Origin: Desulfonatronum thiosulfatophilum | Lineage (GTDB): Bacteria > Desulfobacterota > Desulfovibrionia > Desulfovibrionales > Desulfonatronaceae | Assembly (NCBI RefSeq): GCF_900104215.1 | Contig: NZ_FMXO01000011.1 | Coordinates: 1-64,000 of the forward strand | Direction of reading: 5' to 3' | Length of the DNA stretch: 64,000 nt | Shown here: one piece after another, positions 35,994 through 43,488 of the stretch | Layout: each line of letters opens with the position of its first letter | Position numbering within the stretch: position 1 is the stretch's first letter | Notes under the pieces: model-generated | What the model was told of the DNA's origin: nothing | The model's database searches: none | The model's input: the letters and a program-made list of their open reading frames with translations, nothing else | Translations under genes and position numbers: made by a program

Positions 35994-36132
35994 CGAAACT
36001 GAAGGGCCTTGCCAGTTGGATGCTCTTCAAAAACAACAAAGGCTGATCAGTGTATCGCGAAGCCGTAATTCAAGCGTGCTTATCATCACCCGTAGAGGTT
36101 GCCTGTGTCTGTTCGCCGCACCACGAAATACG

Positions 36133-37038
36133 TCAGTCCGTGGGGGAATCGACGGGACCCTGAGTCGTTGCACCATTGTTGTCGCATTGCCGGGGAGCAG
36201 TTGCGTCCATTGTCTGCATCAGTCCCCTCGCCGCTCCTTCGCCACTCCGCCCGACTCCTGCTTCCCGGCCTCCGAATCGATGCGCACCGCCATGACGGCC
36301 TCGTCCAGGAGACCTGTCCAGGTTGATCCCAAGCTCTTCAGCCACGATCCGGTCAGTTTTCCGTCCTTCCACGATATCCAGAATCAACCTCGCGATATGT
36401 TCTTTGGGGATATCGGCCTCTCGGGCAGCGCGGGCCAATCGAACCAGGTTCCATTTGGGCTTGCGGAAACAGCCGGCGGTCAAACCGGCTTTCACGATGT
36501 GTTCCGCGTCCTGATCGGAAATTCCGTGTTGCATCAACCCGGCCTTGATTTCCAAGGCATTGAGCACATCGCCCATGGACTGCGGAGATCGTCCATGAAG
36601 ATAAGCCTCGAGGACCTCCGGAGTGATTCCCAGGGTGGACAGATTGTGCATTCTTCGAAGGATGACGTCCCGATTTTTTGGTGTGTGGGGCGCTACTCCA
36701 TCCAGAATTTGGGCAAACTCCTGGAAACGACCGGACAGTGTTTCCAGGGCCTCAACGATGCGCTCCGGAGAAACACGTTTGGCCAGCCCCTCTTCCACCT
36801 TGCGCAACAGAGGCTCCACGGGAAGACCGCCTGATGCCGCCTTTCCCAGAGATTCGAGCAGGGATTGCGTCTCGTGCCGAGGCAGGTTGTGGATATAGGC
36901 CAGAGCCAGCACACGATCCGTAACCCGTCCCGGCAACATGACAAGTTCATTGGCCATGACAGTCAGGGGCAGAAGCAGGGTCATGCCCAGCACGGCGACG
37001 GAAATTGTTTTTCTAAGAATATCCATACGCTTGTTCAT
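36133..37038 (-). CDS. Exported protein of unknown function in an ECF sigma operon
   Basis: A 301-residue protein with a signal peptide (ISVAVLGMTLLLPLTVMANE). The mature part is helical and contains repeated LARAAREADIPKEHIARL-like segments without recognised catalytic motifs; the C-terminal 60 residues are glycine- and arginine-rich and look disordered. The ATG at 37038 has GGAGG five bases upstream and overlaps the preceding CBM48 gene by 26 bp, so translation is coupled. It is the third gene after an ECF sigma factor and a putative anti-sigma factor and may be a periplasmic sensor or output of that system. I do not recognise the family. Confidence 0.7.
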   Translation of the reverse strand: MNKRMDILRKTISVAVLGMTLLLPLTVMANELVMLPGRVTDRVLALAYIHNLPRHETQSLLESLGKAASGGLPVEPLLRKVEEGLAKRVSPERIVEALETLSGRFQEFAQILDGVAPHTPKNRDVILRRMHNLSTLGITPEVLEAYLHGRSPQSMGDVLNALEIKAGLMQHGISDQDAEHIVKAGLTAGCFRKPKWNLVRLARAAREADIPKEHIARLILDIVEGRKTDRIVAEELGINLDRSPGRGRHGGAHRFGGREAGVGRSGEGAARGLMQTMDATAPRQCDNNGATTQGPVDSPTD

Positions 37039-37681
37039 GATCCTCCACGATGATCACGGAATTGCGGTTGCCAAAGTCATCGTCCACTGACAGCAAGGCT
37101 TGGGGATCATCCATGATCTGTTCCCCATTTACGAGAAACGCATATTCATGTTGCCCTCGCTCCAAAGCCACGGAGATGGCCCAATAACCTTCCAGATTTT
37201 CCACGGGCCGCATCTCAAATCCATGATCCCGCCAATTATTGAAGCTGCCGACCAAGGACACTTTTCGTGCGTCCTCAGCCTGAACCATAAACACGACGAG
37301 CGGGAGGTCCTGGTCCATACCTCCGAGAACCATATCGGAAACCGGCAGCCCGGCTTGTGCGCCCGCTCCTTCGTTCTCCGCGAGATCGCCCATTGGCTCT
37401 TCAAGCTTGCCCATGGTCAGGACGAACACCAAAAGCATCACCACGAGGCCCGCGCCCAGCGGGGCCGCGGGAACGATGCGCAAGGGTTTCGGCGTGATCA
37501 GCCACCGCCACAGGTCCGTTAACCGAAACAGGCGGCGCGAAGCCGCGGGTGCGGGGTGTTGAGCCTTGATTCGTCTCATGACCGTTGCGGTCACGTCGCC
37601 AGGCGGAAGGCTGTAGTCCAGACGGCTGATCAAGCCCGCTATGCGAGATTGATCCAAATCAGTTTCAGTGTGTTTCGTCAT
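37013..37681 (-). CDS. Membrane-anchored CBM48/AMPK-glycogen-binding protein, putative anti-sigma factor
   Basis: A 222-residue protein with three parts: an N-terminal cytoplasmic region of about 70 residues (a possible sigma-binding domain), one transmembrane helix (about 73-95, LGAGLVVMLLVFVLTM), and an outer domain (about 125-215) resembling CBM48/AMPK1 glycogen-binding folds: VSLVGSFNNWRDHGFEMRP and GYWAISVALERGQHEYAFLV. The gene begins at the very end of the ECF sigma gene (shared base 37681). By position and topology it is likely the cognate anti-sigma factor, sensing a glycan-like or protein signal in the periplasm. The domain match is good; the regulatory role is inference. Confidence 0.72.
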   Translation of the reverse strand: MTKHTETDLDQSRIAGLISRLDYSLPPGDVTATVMRRIKAQHPAPAASRRLFRLTDLWRWLITPKPLRIVPAAPLGAGLVVMLLVFVLTMGKLEEPMGDLAENEGAGAQAGLPVSDMVLGGMDQDLPLVVFMVQAEDARKVSLVGSFNNWRDHGFEMRPVENLEGYWAISVALERGQHEYAFLVNGEQIMDDPQALLSVDDDFGNRNSVIIVEDHEQAYGYS

Positions 37682-38244
37682 CAGAAGTCCTCCCGCGGCA
37701 GGAGATTGCGCATTTTTTCAAGACCGCGCTGAACGGTCATTTTGGCGTTGCTGAGACCTATATTCAGCGATTCAGCGATTTCCGAATACGAAAGCCCTTC
37801 TCGAAAGCGTAAAATCAAGGCCTCACGGGTCACTTCCGGAAGACTGGCCAGGGCCTTGTTCAACCGACCACGCTCCAATATTCGCTCATATGGGCCTTCT
37901 CCGGAGTCATCCGTACCGGACGGGTCGAAGCCGTTCTCGCACATCTGGTCCAGGCTTTGAGTTACATGGCGTTCCTTGTCATTCCCGCGCAGGTGGTCTC
38001 GGGCGATGTTCAGACCCAGAGTGTACAACCAGGGAAAAAAGGGCCTGTTCTGATCAAAGCCGCTCAGCTTCTCGTAGGCATGTGTAAATGTGTCCTGTGT
38101 CAAATCCAAAGCCAGATCCGCGCAACGAACCATGCGCAACATCAGGTTGTACACAGGGGTTTGATATCGATCCACAAGCACGGCATAGGCTTGCTGCTCA
38201 CCAGCACGGACACGCAGAACGATTCTTTGATCATCGATTTCCAT
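37681..38244 (-). CDS. ECF RNA polymerase sigma factor
   Basis: A 187-residue sigma-70 family factor with regions 2 and 4 only. Region 2 includes YNLMLRMVRCADLALDLTQD, TFTHAYEKL and PFFPWLYTLGLNIARDHLR; region 4 includes LPEVTREALILRFREGLSYS and the helix-turn-helix EIAESLNIGLSNAKMTVQRG. It directs RNA polymerase to a small set of stress promoters. It heads an operon with a membrane-anchored putative anti-sigma factor and an exported protein. The ATG at 38244 is preferred because the one at 38277 lies within the likely -10 region (CGTATATT); neither has a strong ribosome-binding site. Confidence 0.88.
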   Translation of the reverse strand: MEIDDQRIVLRVRAGEQQAYAVLVDRYQTPVYNLMLRMVRCADLALDLTQDTFTHAYEKLSGFDQNRPFFPWLYTLGLNIARDHLRGNDKERHVTQSLDQMCENGFDPSGTDDSGEGPYERILERGRLNKALASLPEVTREALILRFREGLSYSEIAESLNIGLSNAKMTVQRGLEKMRNLLPREDF

Positions 38245-38580
38245 GGATTCGTGCCGACAGCGCCGCAAGGTGTACATACTTCAAATATACGTTCCCTGTA
38301 AGGAAAAAGTCACAGGTTGATGATGTTGCTCGACGGAAAACTGGGAAACATGGGGACAATTCGTCAAGGCGGTGGATGTTTTGAACTGAAATATCTGAAT
38401 ATAATCACTTGTACGAATGAAATGTCGCATTGTTTGTGACCTTTTTGCACAATACTTCGTAGATATAATCATAAGCCCTTCACTCAGACTGCGCATGGTT
38501 TGAGATAATCCGGAATAATCGGACCGTGGACCGGATTTGGATCAGAATCGTCAATTACTTAACCTGGACTGGAGGATGTT

Positions 38581-38902
38581 GTGAAGAAGACATTGTTATG
38601 TGGAACGATGTGCCTTGGCCTGATGTTGTCCGGAATACATTTGACCTCAGAGGCAGCGGCAGCGAACAGCAATCAGGAGCTTCGAACGGCTTTTGAAACA
38701 TCGCCTCGATGCTCGAGACTCTCACTGGCTCGAGGCTGCAACTTGGGCGGTGCAGACAAGAGAATTGAACGCTGCCAGAGGACTGAAGGCAAGAGCCACA
38801 TTAAAACGAGGCCGGATTTTGTCCAGAGATGTGTTCGTGGCACGGAACTCGGCACGGTTTCCAGTGAAGGAACCGCCGCAGCCTGAGAAGATTTTCCGCT
38901 GA
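38581..38902 (+). pseudogene. Small exported protein gene, probably frameshifted
   Basis: A GTG with GGAGG upstream begins a clear signal peptide (KKTLLCGTMCLGLMLSGIHL then ending in TSEAAAA) and continues NQELRTAFE. After about residue 38 this frame loses protein-like character and ends at 38886. From about 38690 another frame reads LLKHRLDARDSHWLEAATWA and on to KEPPQPEKIF, which looks like normal soluble protein and stops at 38902. A single-base insertion near CGGCTTTTGAAAC would explain this. It could be a decayed gene, a sequencing error, or a slip site. Bases 38278-38580 upstream show no gene and should hold the divergent promoters. Confidence 0.45.
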
Positions 38903-39119
38903 AGTCAACTCAGCGATGTTCTGGGTAATGAAAAAAGGTACGGATAAAAAGTAGACGCTGCTATGTTCTTGCTGACGCAGGCGGCTTCAATGCCCTGCCT
39001 GCATTACCTTATAAACAGGGCATGATGAGCGTGGCGGTTACCTTTTTTTGATAATGCAATTGGCATTAATTCTCGACATAGATTTTGAGTATGTTCACCT
39101 TAACCTTTCGGAGGCAGTT

Positions 39120-39608
39120 ATGCGGAAAATTTCCACCATCAGCACGGCAGTTCTGATTATCGCTTTGTTGTCCTTCCCTGTTCTTGCCCAACACGATCAC
39201 GGGGCTGAACCATCAGAAGGCCAGATCACGGATGCGCATCCCGTTCACGGGACACTGACAGAGGAACAGCGCCAAGCCGTCCGGAACATGGTCGAGTCCC
39301 ATCGCCAGGAAGTCATGCACCACAATCTGCGTATGCGTGCCAAACAGGCGGAACTGGATGTCCTCCTGGCATCGCCCGAGGTAAATCAGGAGGCCATCAA
39401 TTCCGTAACCGAGGAAATCACGCAACTTCATGGTGAAACCTTGAGAATGAAAAATAACCTTCGCCGCGCCATTTACGAAGAAACAGGACATTTGATCCGC
39501 TCCGGCACACTCGGCGGCAAAGGCCGCGGCATGGGCGGCCGCGGCATGAGATCCGGGATGGGAAGCATGGACAAGTGCCCGATGATGTCCGGACATTCGG
39601 ATCATTAA
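39120..39608 (+). CDS. ZraP/Spy/CpxP-like periplasmic metal-stress protein
   Basis: A 162-residue exported protein. The signal peptide ends near FPVLAQ, followed by a His-rich HDHGAEP. The mature part is a long helical region (about 45-130: EEQRQAVRNMVESHRQEVMH, AKQAELDVLLASPEVNQEAI) typical of heavy-metal-resistance/Spy proteins, which act as ATP-independent chaperones and bind metals. The glycine-, Met- and His-rich C terminus (GMGGRGMRSGMGSMDKCPM) adds possible metal ligands. GGAGG precedes the ATG. A strong terminator follows directly, so it is its own transcription unit. Confidence 0.82.
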   Translation: MRKISTISTAVLIIALLSFPVLAQHDHGAEPSEGQITDAHPVHGTLTEEQRQAVRNMVESHRQEVMHHNLRMRAKQAELDVLLASPEVNQEAINSVTEEITQLHGETLRMKNNLRRAIYEETGHLIRSGTLGGKGRGMGGRGMRSGMGSMDKCPMMSGHSDH

Positions 39609-39633
39609 ACAACGTTTGTTAACGCAATACAGT

Positions 39634-39666
39634 AAAAGCCGCCTCGATACAGGGCGGCTTTTTTTT
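39634..39666 (+). terminator. Rho-independent terminator of the ZraP-like gene
   Basis: AAGCCGCC (39636-39643) pairs with GGCGGCTT (39653-39660) around a 9-nt loop and is followed by six more T residues. It lies 26 bp past the stop codon. Confidence 0.9.
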
Positions 39667-39846
39667 GGCGCGCACTGCAGGGCGCATCCACTTCGCGCAT
39701 TGGCTATGATCATATATTTGTGCAACACATCACAATCTACTGTGCCCTGAGAGGCTGGACCTTCACCTAAAAAGTGATACAAGTAATTCCACGGCATCAA
39801 GCTGTGTTTGCTGTATGACGACCCAACTTCAAAGGGAGGAGTGAGC

Positions 39847-40362
39847 ATGAAGAACGATGGTGGATGGAGTCCCTACGTGGCTGGAGGCCTGAGCGGTCTG
39901 CTCGGCGTAATGTCGGTCTGGTTGACCGGCCAGTTCTTCGGTGCGTCCACATCTTTTGTGCGGACAGCGGGAATGATCGAACAATGGTTTGGACCGGAAC
40001 GGGTTGCGCAATTGGAGTATTTTACCAGGGTGGTTCCTCACATAGACTGGCAGTGGATGTTCGTGGTCGGCATAGTTCTCGGTTCGTTGATTTCAGCAGC
40101 GACTTCCGGATCATTTCGATGGCAGTCCGTGCCTGACATGTGGCACAGGCGTTTCGGGCACACTCCGGTCAAGCGTGCCGTGCTTGCCTTTTCCGGAGGC
40201 GTGGTGGCCATGTTCGGCGCCCGCCTCGCGGACGGCTGACCCAGCGGTCATGGGTTGAGCGGTTCGCTTCAACTGGCTGTCAGCGGCTTTGTGGCTCTGG
40301 TGTGCTTTTTTATTGGCGGGATGATCATGGCCCGCATCGTCTATGGAGGGAAAAGGTCATGA
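39847..40362 (+). CDS. YeeE/YedE sulfur-transport family protein with in-frame TGA, predicted selenoprotein
   Basis: A predicted 171-residue membrane protein of the YeeE/YedE (TsuA/PmpA) family, which carry thiosulfate or other sulfur species. The ATG has GGAGG upstream. The reading frame meets TGA at 40237-40239 (residue 131) in the context GARLADG-TGA-PSGHGLSGSLQLA. In this family that position is the conserved Cys of G-C-x-S-G-H. After the TGA 40 family-like codons follow, including the membrane segment LAVSGFVALVCFFIGGMIMA, up to a second TGA at 40360. That stop overlaps the next YeeE gene as ATGA. A SECIS-like hairpin follows the first TGA. I therefore read TGA as selenocysteine; the alternative is a truncated or mutated gene. 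Confidence 0.8.
40254..40273 (+). promoter_or_regulatory. Candidate bacterial SECIS hairpin in the yeeE-like mRNA
   Basis: GUUGAGCG (40254-40261) pairs with CGC-U-UCAAC (40265-40273), leaving one bulged U and a GUU apical loop. The loop starts 22 nt after the TGA. A short stem with a G at the first loop position and this distance matches what is known of bacterial SECIS elements read by SelB. A second small hairpin (ACCCA/TGGGT) lies directly after the TGA. Confidence 0.65.
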
Positions 40363-40886
40363 GCACTTTGATCTATGGTCTGATCACCGGCTTTCTCTTC
40401 GGCTTCCTGCTCCAGAAGGGGCGCGTTCTGCGCTACGACAAACAATTGGGCGCGCTCAGACTGATGGACATGACCATCATCAAATTCATGCTGTCCAGCG
40501 TCATTGTCGGCATGGTCGGGGTTTACCTCCTGCAGGACCTCGGCGTTGCCAAGCTCTCCGTAAAGTCTCTGGTCCTTGGGCCGGTCATTATCGGAGGCTT
40601 GATCTTCGGCCTGGGCTGGGGGCTTTTGGGATATTGTCCCGGAACGGCCATGGGCGCCCTGGGTGAAGGCCGTTTTGATGCACTGTGGGGCATCCTGGGC
40701 ATGGTGGTGGGGGCCGGCATTTTCGCCGAGGCTTATCCCTGGCTCACGGCCACAGTGTACACTTGGGGCGACCTGGGCAAATTGACGCTCCCCCAGATGC
40801 TCGGCGTCAACCACTGGGTGGTCATCCCGGTGTTTATTATCTGCGCGGTCCTGCTTTTTCGATGGTTTGATAAGAAGGGATTATAG
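40359..40886 (+). CDS. YeeE/YedE sulfur-transport family protein, second subunit
   Basis: A 175-residue membrane protein with four to five hydrophobic segments. It starts TLIYGLITGFLFGFLLQKGRV and carries the conserved GLGWGLLGYCPGTAMGALGE loop, whose Cys corresponds to the last of the conserved cysteines in TsuA-type proteins. Split YeeE proteins of this kind (PmpA/PmpB-like) work as a pair that together equal one full-length transporter. The gene overlaps its partner by ATGA, so the two are translated in a coupled way. This one retains an ordinary Cys. The likely cargo is thiosulfate, sulfide-derived sulfur or a selenium analogue. Confidence 0.87.
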   Translation: MSTLIYGLITGFLFGFLLQKGRVLRYDKQLGALRLMDMTIIKFMLSSVIVGMVGVYLLQDLGVAKLSVKSLVLGPVIIGGLIFGLGWGLLGYCPGTAMGALGEGRFDALWGILGMVVGAGIFAEAYPWLTATVYTWGDLGKLTLPQMLGVNHWVVIPVFIICAVLLFRWFDKKGL

Positions 40887-40908
40887 GACGCAGCTCTTCA
40901 CGCGAAAC

Positions 40909-40953
40909 CCGGCTTGCCTTGATTTGCGAGGCCGCAAAATCAAGGCAAGCCGG
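40909..40953. repeat. Palindromic repeat (CCGGCTTGCCTTGATTT family), hairpin form
   Basis: CCGGCTTGCCTTGATTTGC (40909-40927) pairs with 40934-40953 around a short loop. It lies 22 bp after the second yeeE-like gene and may act as its terminator. The same arm sequence flanks the element at 59184-59356, so this is a dispersed repeat family. No gene is seen in 40954-41111. Confidence 0.7.
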
Positions 40954-41111
40954 ACCAGTTCCCGACGTATGAGCAGAATTTGCTGAATAGTTACCGTAGA
41001 ACACGCAATCCAGGAGCTCAGTTTCCGGATTTTGCACCCGATGCGAAAAAAAGTTAATGTGTTCTTTTTTGGGTACGAGCTTTCTTCAACCTTCAGCCAT
41101 CGAGGAACACG

Positions 41112-41546
41112 ATGAAGATATTGCGTGCTTCACGCATGGACCGTTGCATCGGCTGCCATTCCTGCTCCATGGCCTGTGCAAGACAGGTACATAAAAAATT
41201 CTCCTGGAGCGCCGCCGGAATTCGCATCGGCTCCAGCGGGGGAATCACCACGGGCTTTGAGGCGCGGGTCTGCCTGGCCTGCGATCCGGCACCCTGCGCC
41301 AAGGTCTGCCCCACGGGCGCCTATTCCCAGCGCAAGGGAGGCGGCGTCATCGTCAAGATGAAACTCTGCATCCAGTGCGGAAAATGCGCCGAGGCCTGCC
41401 CTGTGGACGCCATCTATCTGGATGAAAAAGACAAGCCCTATGTCTGCATTCACTGCGGCCAATGCGTGGAATTCTGTCCCCACAACTGTCTGGAACTACG
41501 CGAGAAACAGGGTCACGTCCGCCGGGGAGGAATTGAAAATGACTGA
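41112..41546 (+). CDS. 4Fe-4S ferredoxin partner of AOR 2
   Basis: A 144-residue polyferredoxin with four cysteine clusters: CIGCHSCSMAC, CLACDPAPCAKVCP, CIQCGKCAEACP and CIHCGQCVEFCP, predicting four [4Fe-4S] centres. It is the electron partner of the AOR encoded next; the start of the AOR gene overlaps its stop by 8 bp (ATGACTGA). GAGGAA precedes the ATG. This ferredoxin-AOR arrangement with an 8-bp overlap is the same as in the pair at 18.9-21.2 kb, although the proteins differ clearly. Confidence 0.9.
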   Translation: MKILRASRMDRCIGCHSCSMACARQVHKKFSWSAAGIRIGSSGGITTGFEARVCLACDPAPCAKVCPTGAYSQRKGGGVIVKMKLCIQCGKCAEACPVDAIYLDEKDKPYVCIHCGQCVEFCPHNCLELREKQGHVRRGGIEND

Positions 41547-43314
41547 TACCGCATTTCGGGTCTGCATTGTCCACCTGGACAGGGACAAAGGCGAAATCAT
41601 CTCCTTTGGCGACAAGAATGTTCATATCGGCGGCAGCGGTCTCGCCGCGGCGCTGTACGAAAAATTCGGCCTTCCGGAAGAGCCCTGGTCCCACCCGGAT
41701 CAGCCTCTGATTTTCGCCATCGGCTGCCTCACGGGATATTTCCCATTGATGTCCAAGGTAGTCTGCGGATTCAAATCCCCGCACCATGATCAGTACTCCG
41801 AATCCCATGCCGGAGGGCGTCTGGCCCTGGCCATGCGTTTTGCCGGATACGACGCCATCGTCGTGCGAGGCCAGGCCACGGTGCCGGTGGCCGTGCACGT
41901 GGCCTCCAAACAAATCGAGACCGCGGACGCCAACTACCTGTGGGGCGCCAACGCCCTGACCACCGGCCGGGTCATGCGCCGGGCTTTTCCCGGCGCTTCG
42001 GGACACCGCAGCATCATTCGCATCGGTCCCGCCGGAGAAACCCTGTCCGCGTATGCCTGCATCAATGTGGACACATACCGCCATTTCGGTCGAATGGGCG
42101 CGGGTTCTGTCATGGGTGTGAAGAAAGTGAAGGCCATCGTGGTTTCCGGCGACGGCGACCAGGATCTGCCAGGAACCGATTCCAAGGCCTACGCCAAGCT
42201 CTTCAAAAGAGTCTACAAAGACATGACCGCCACGGAAATGATGAGCAAGTACCATGATCTCGGCACGCCGGGAAACGTCACTCCGCTCAACGAACTGAAG
42301 TCTCTGCCCATCCGCAACCTGAAGCAGACAACGGACCCGGAGGTGGAGAAAATATCCGGTGAAGCCTTTGCCAAGGACCTGCTGATCCGCAACACGGCCT
42401 GCGCCGGGTGCCCGGTGGGCTGCATCCATGTGGGGCTGCTACGGGAACAGTTCCAGGAGGAACACCGCTTCCAGATCCGCCAGGTGGCCTATGACTACGA
42501 ACTGATCTTCGGCCTGGGTTCCATGATCGGCGTGATGGATGCATCTGGTTGCCTGGCACTGATGGATGAAGTGGAAAAGGAAGGTCTGGACGCCATGAGC
42601 ACGGGCGTTGCCCTGGCCTGGGCCACGGAAGCCTATGAAAAGAGTTTGTTGACCAAGGAACAGGTGGAATACGACCTGGCGTTCGGCAATGTCGCGGCCT
42701 ACAAAGAGGCCATTTGGAGCCTGGGCCACGCCAAGAATGAATTCTATGCCGATCTGGCCAAGGGCGTGAAGCATGCCGCGGCAAAATACGGCGGCGAGGA
42801 TTTCGCCTGTGTTCTGGGCCAGGAAATGGCAGGTTACGTCGGCGAAACCTTTTACGCTTCCCAGTCACTCTCCTTCCGGCATTCCCACCTGGATACCGGA
42901 GCGTATGGCTACGACCAGAAGGAACATGCCAAGGATCCGGAAAAGGCAGTGAAATATCTCGTGGATGATGAGCGGGAGCGGGTTCTATTGACCTCTCTGG
43001 TCTCCTGCCTTTTCGCCCGCGGGGTGTACAAGAAGGAACTGCTGGCGGAATGCCTGGAAGCGGTCGGCCTGTCGGAACTGGCCGGGAACATGGATCAGGC
43101 CGCCGATGCCATGCAGCGCCTGCGGTGGAAGGTGCGCCTGAGTACGGGCTACGAACCTGAAAAGACCACTGTCCCTAAGCGATGCATGGAAGTCGAAACT
43201 TGGGCCGGAAAGATGAATCCCGGCTATATGAACGCCGTACGTCAAGGCTACATCAAGGCCATCCGTGAACTTGGTAAGGAAGAGCCGAAACCGGCGCCAG
43301 AGTCTGATTCATAG
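41539..43314 (+). CDS. Aldehyde:ferredoxin oxidoreductase family protein, copy 2
   Basis: A 591-residue member of the AOR family, more divergent than copy 1. It has the N-terminal pterin-binding region (VHIGGSGLAAALYEKF; GGRLALAMRFAGYDAIVVRG; RIGPAGE; RMGAGSVMGVKKVKAI), the cluster motif CAGCPVGC and a fourth Cys in LVSCLFARG. It should bind a bis-pyranopterin tungsten or molybdenum cofactor. The ATG at 41539 has GGGAGG upstream. Divergence and the neighbouring YeeE genes leave room for a non-aldehyde substrate such as a sulfur compound; that is speculation. Confidence 0.88.
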   Translation: MTDTAFRVCIVHLDRDKGEIISFGDKNVHIGGSGLAAALYEKFGLPEEPWSHPDQPLIFAIGCLTGYFPLMSKVVCGFKSPHHDQYSESHAGGRLALAMRFAGYDAIVVRGQATVPVAVHVASKQIETADANYLWGANALTTGRVMRRAFPGASGHRSIIRIGPAGETLSAYACINVDTYRHFGRMGAGSVMGVKKVKAIVVSGDGDQDLPGTDSKAYAKLFKRVYKDMTATEMMSKYHDLGTPGNVTPLNELKSLPIRNLKQTTDPEVEKISGEAFAKDLLIRNTACAGCPVGCIHVGLLREQFQEEHRFQIRQVAYDYELIFGLGSMIGVMDASGCLALMDEVEKEGLDAMSTGVALAWATEAYEKSLLTKEQVEYDLAFGNVAAYKEAIWSLGHAKNEFYADLAKGVKHAAAKYGGEDFACVLGQEMAGYVGETFYASQSLSFRHSHLDTGAYGYDQKEHAKDPEKAVKYLVDDERERVLLTSLVSCLFARGVYKKELLAECLEAVGLSELAGNMDQAADAMQRLRWKVRLSTGYEPEKTTVPKRCMEVETWAGKMNPGYMNAVRQGYIKAIRELGKEEPKPAPESDS

Positions 43315-43357
43315 CCTGTAGAAGTTGTACCCGAGAAACTTCATAACAGTGTTCCAT

Positions 43358-43400
43358 ACCGCCCTCACAGCTTTTGCAAAACAAAAAGCGTGAGGGCGGT
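43358..43400. terminator. Strong bidirectional terminator
   Basis: ACCGCCCTCAC-A-GCTTTT pairs with AAAAGC-GTGAGGGCGGT: 17 bp with one bulge and an 8-nt loop. It lies between the convergent AOR 2 gene (ends 43314) and HD-GYP gene (ends 43489), with T-rich sequence on both sides. Confidence 0.85.
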
Positions 43401-43488
43401 TATTTTCCTCCCTCACGTTTTTTCAATTGTTTCCCGTACATTTTCGCCACGCCTCGGTCATTGTGGCTAATGCGTCCCGTTGAAAGCA

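Noticed and set aside
38281-38496. A 71-codon minus-strand frame upstream of the ECF sigma gene
   Set aside because: It overlaps the promoter region, has no ribosome-binding site, and no recognisable features.
39847-40239. Treating the first YeeE gene as a simple 130-residue protein ending at the TGA
   Set aside because: This would remove the conserved Cys loop and a membrane helix, and leave the coupled ATGA junction 120 bp away unexplained. Kept only as the alternative to selenocysteine.
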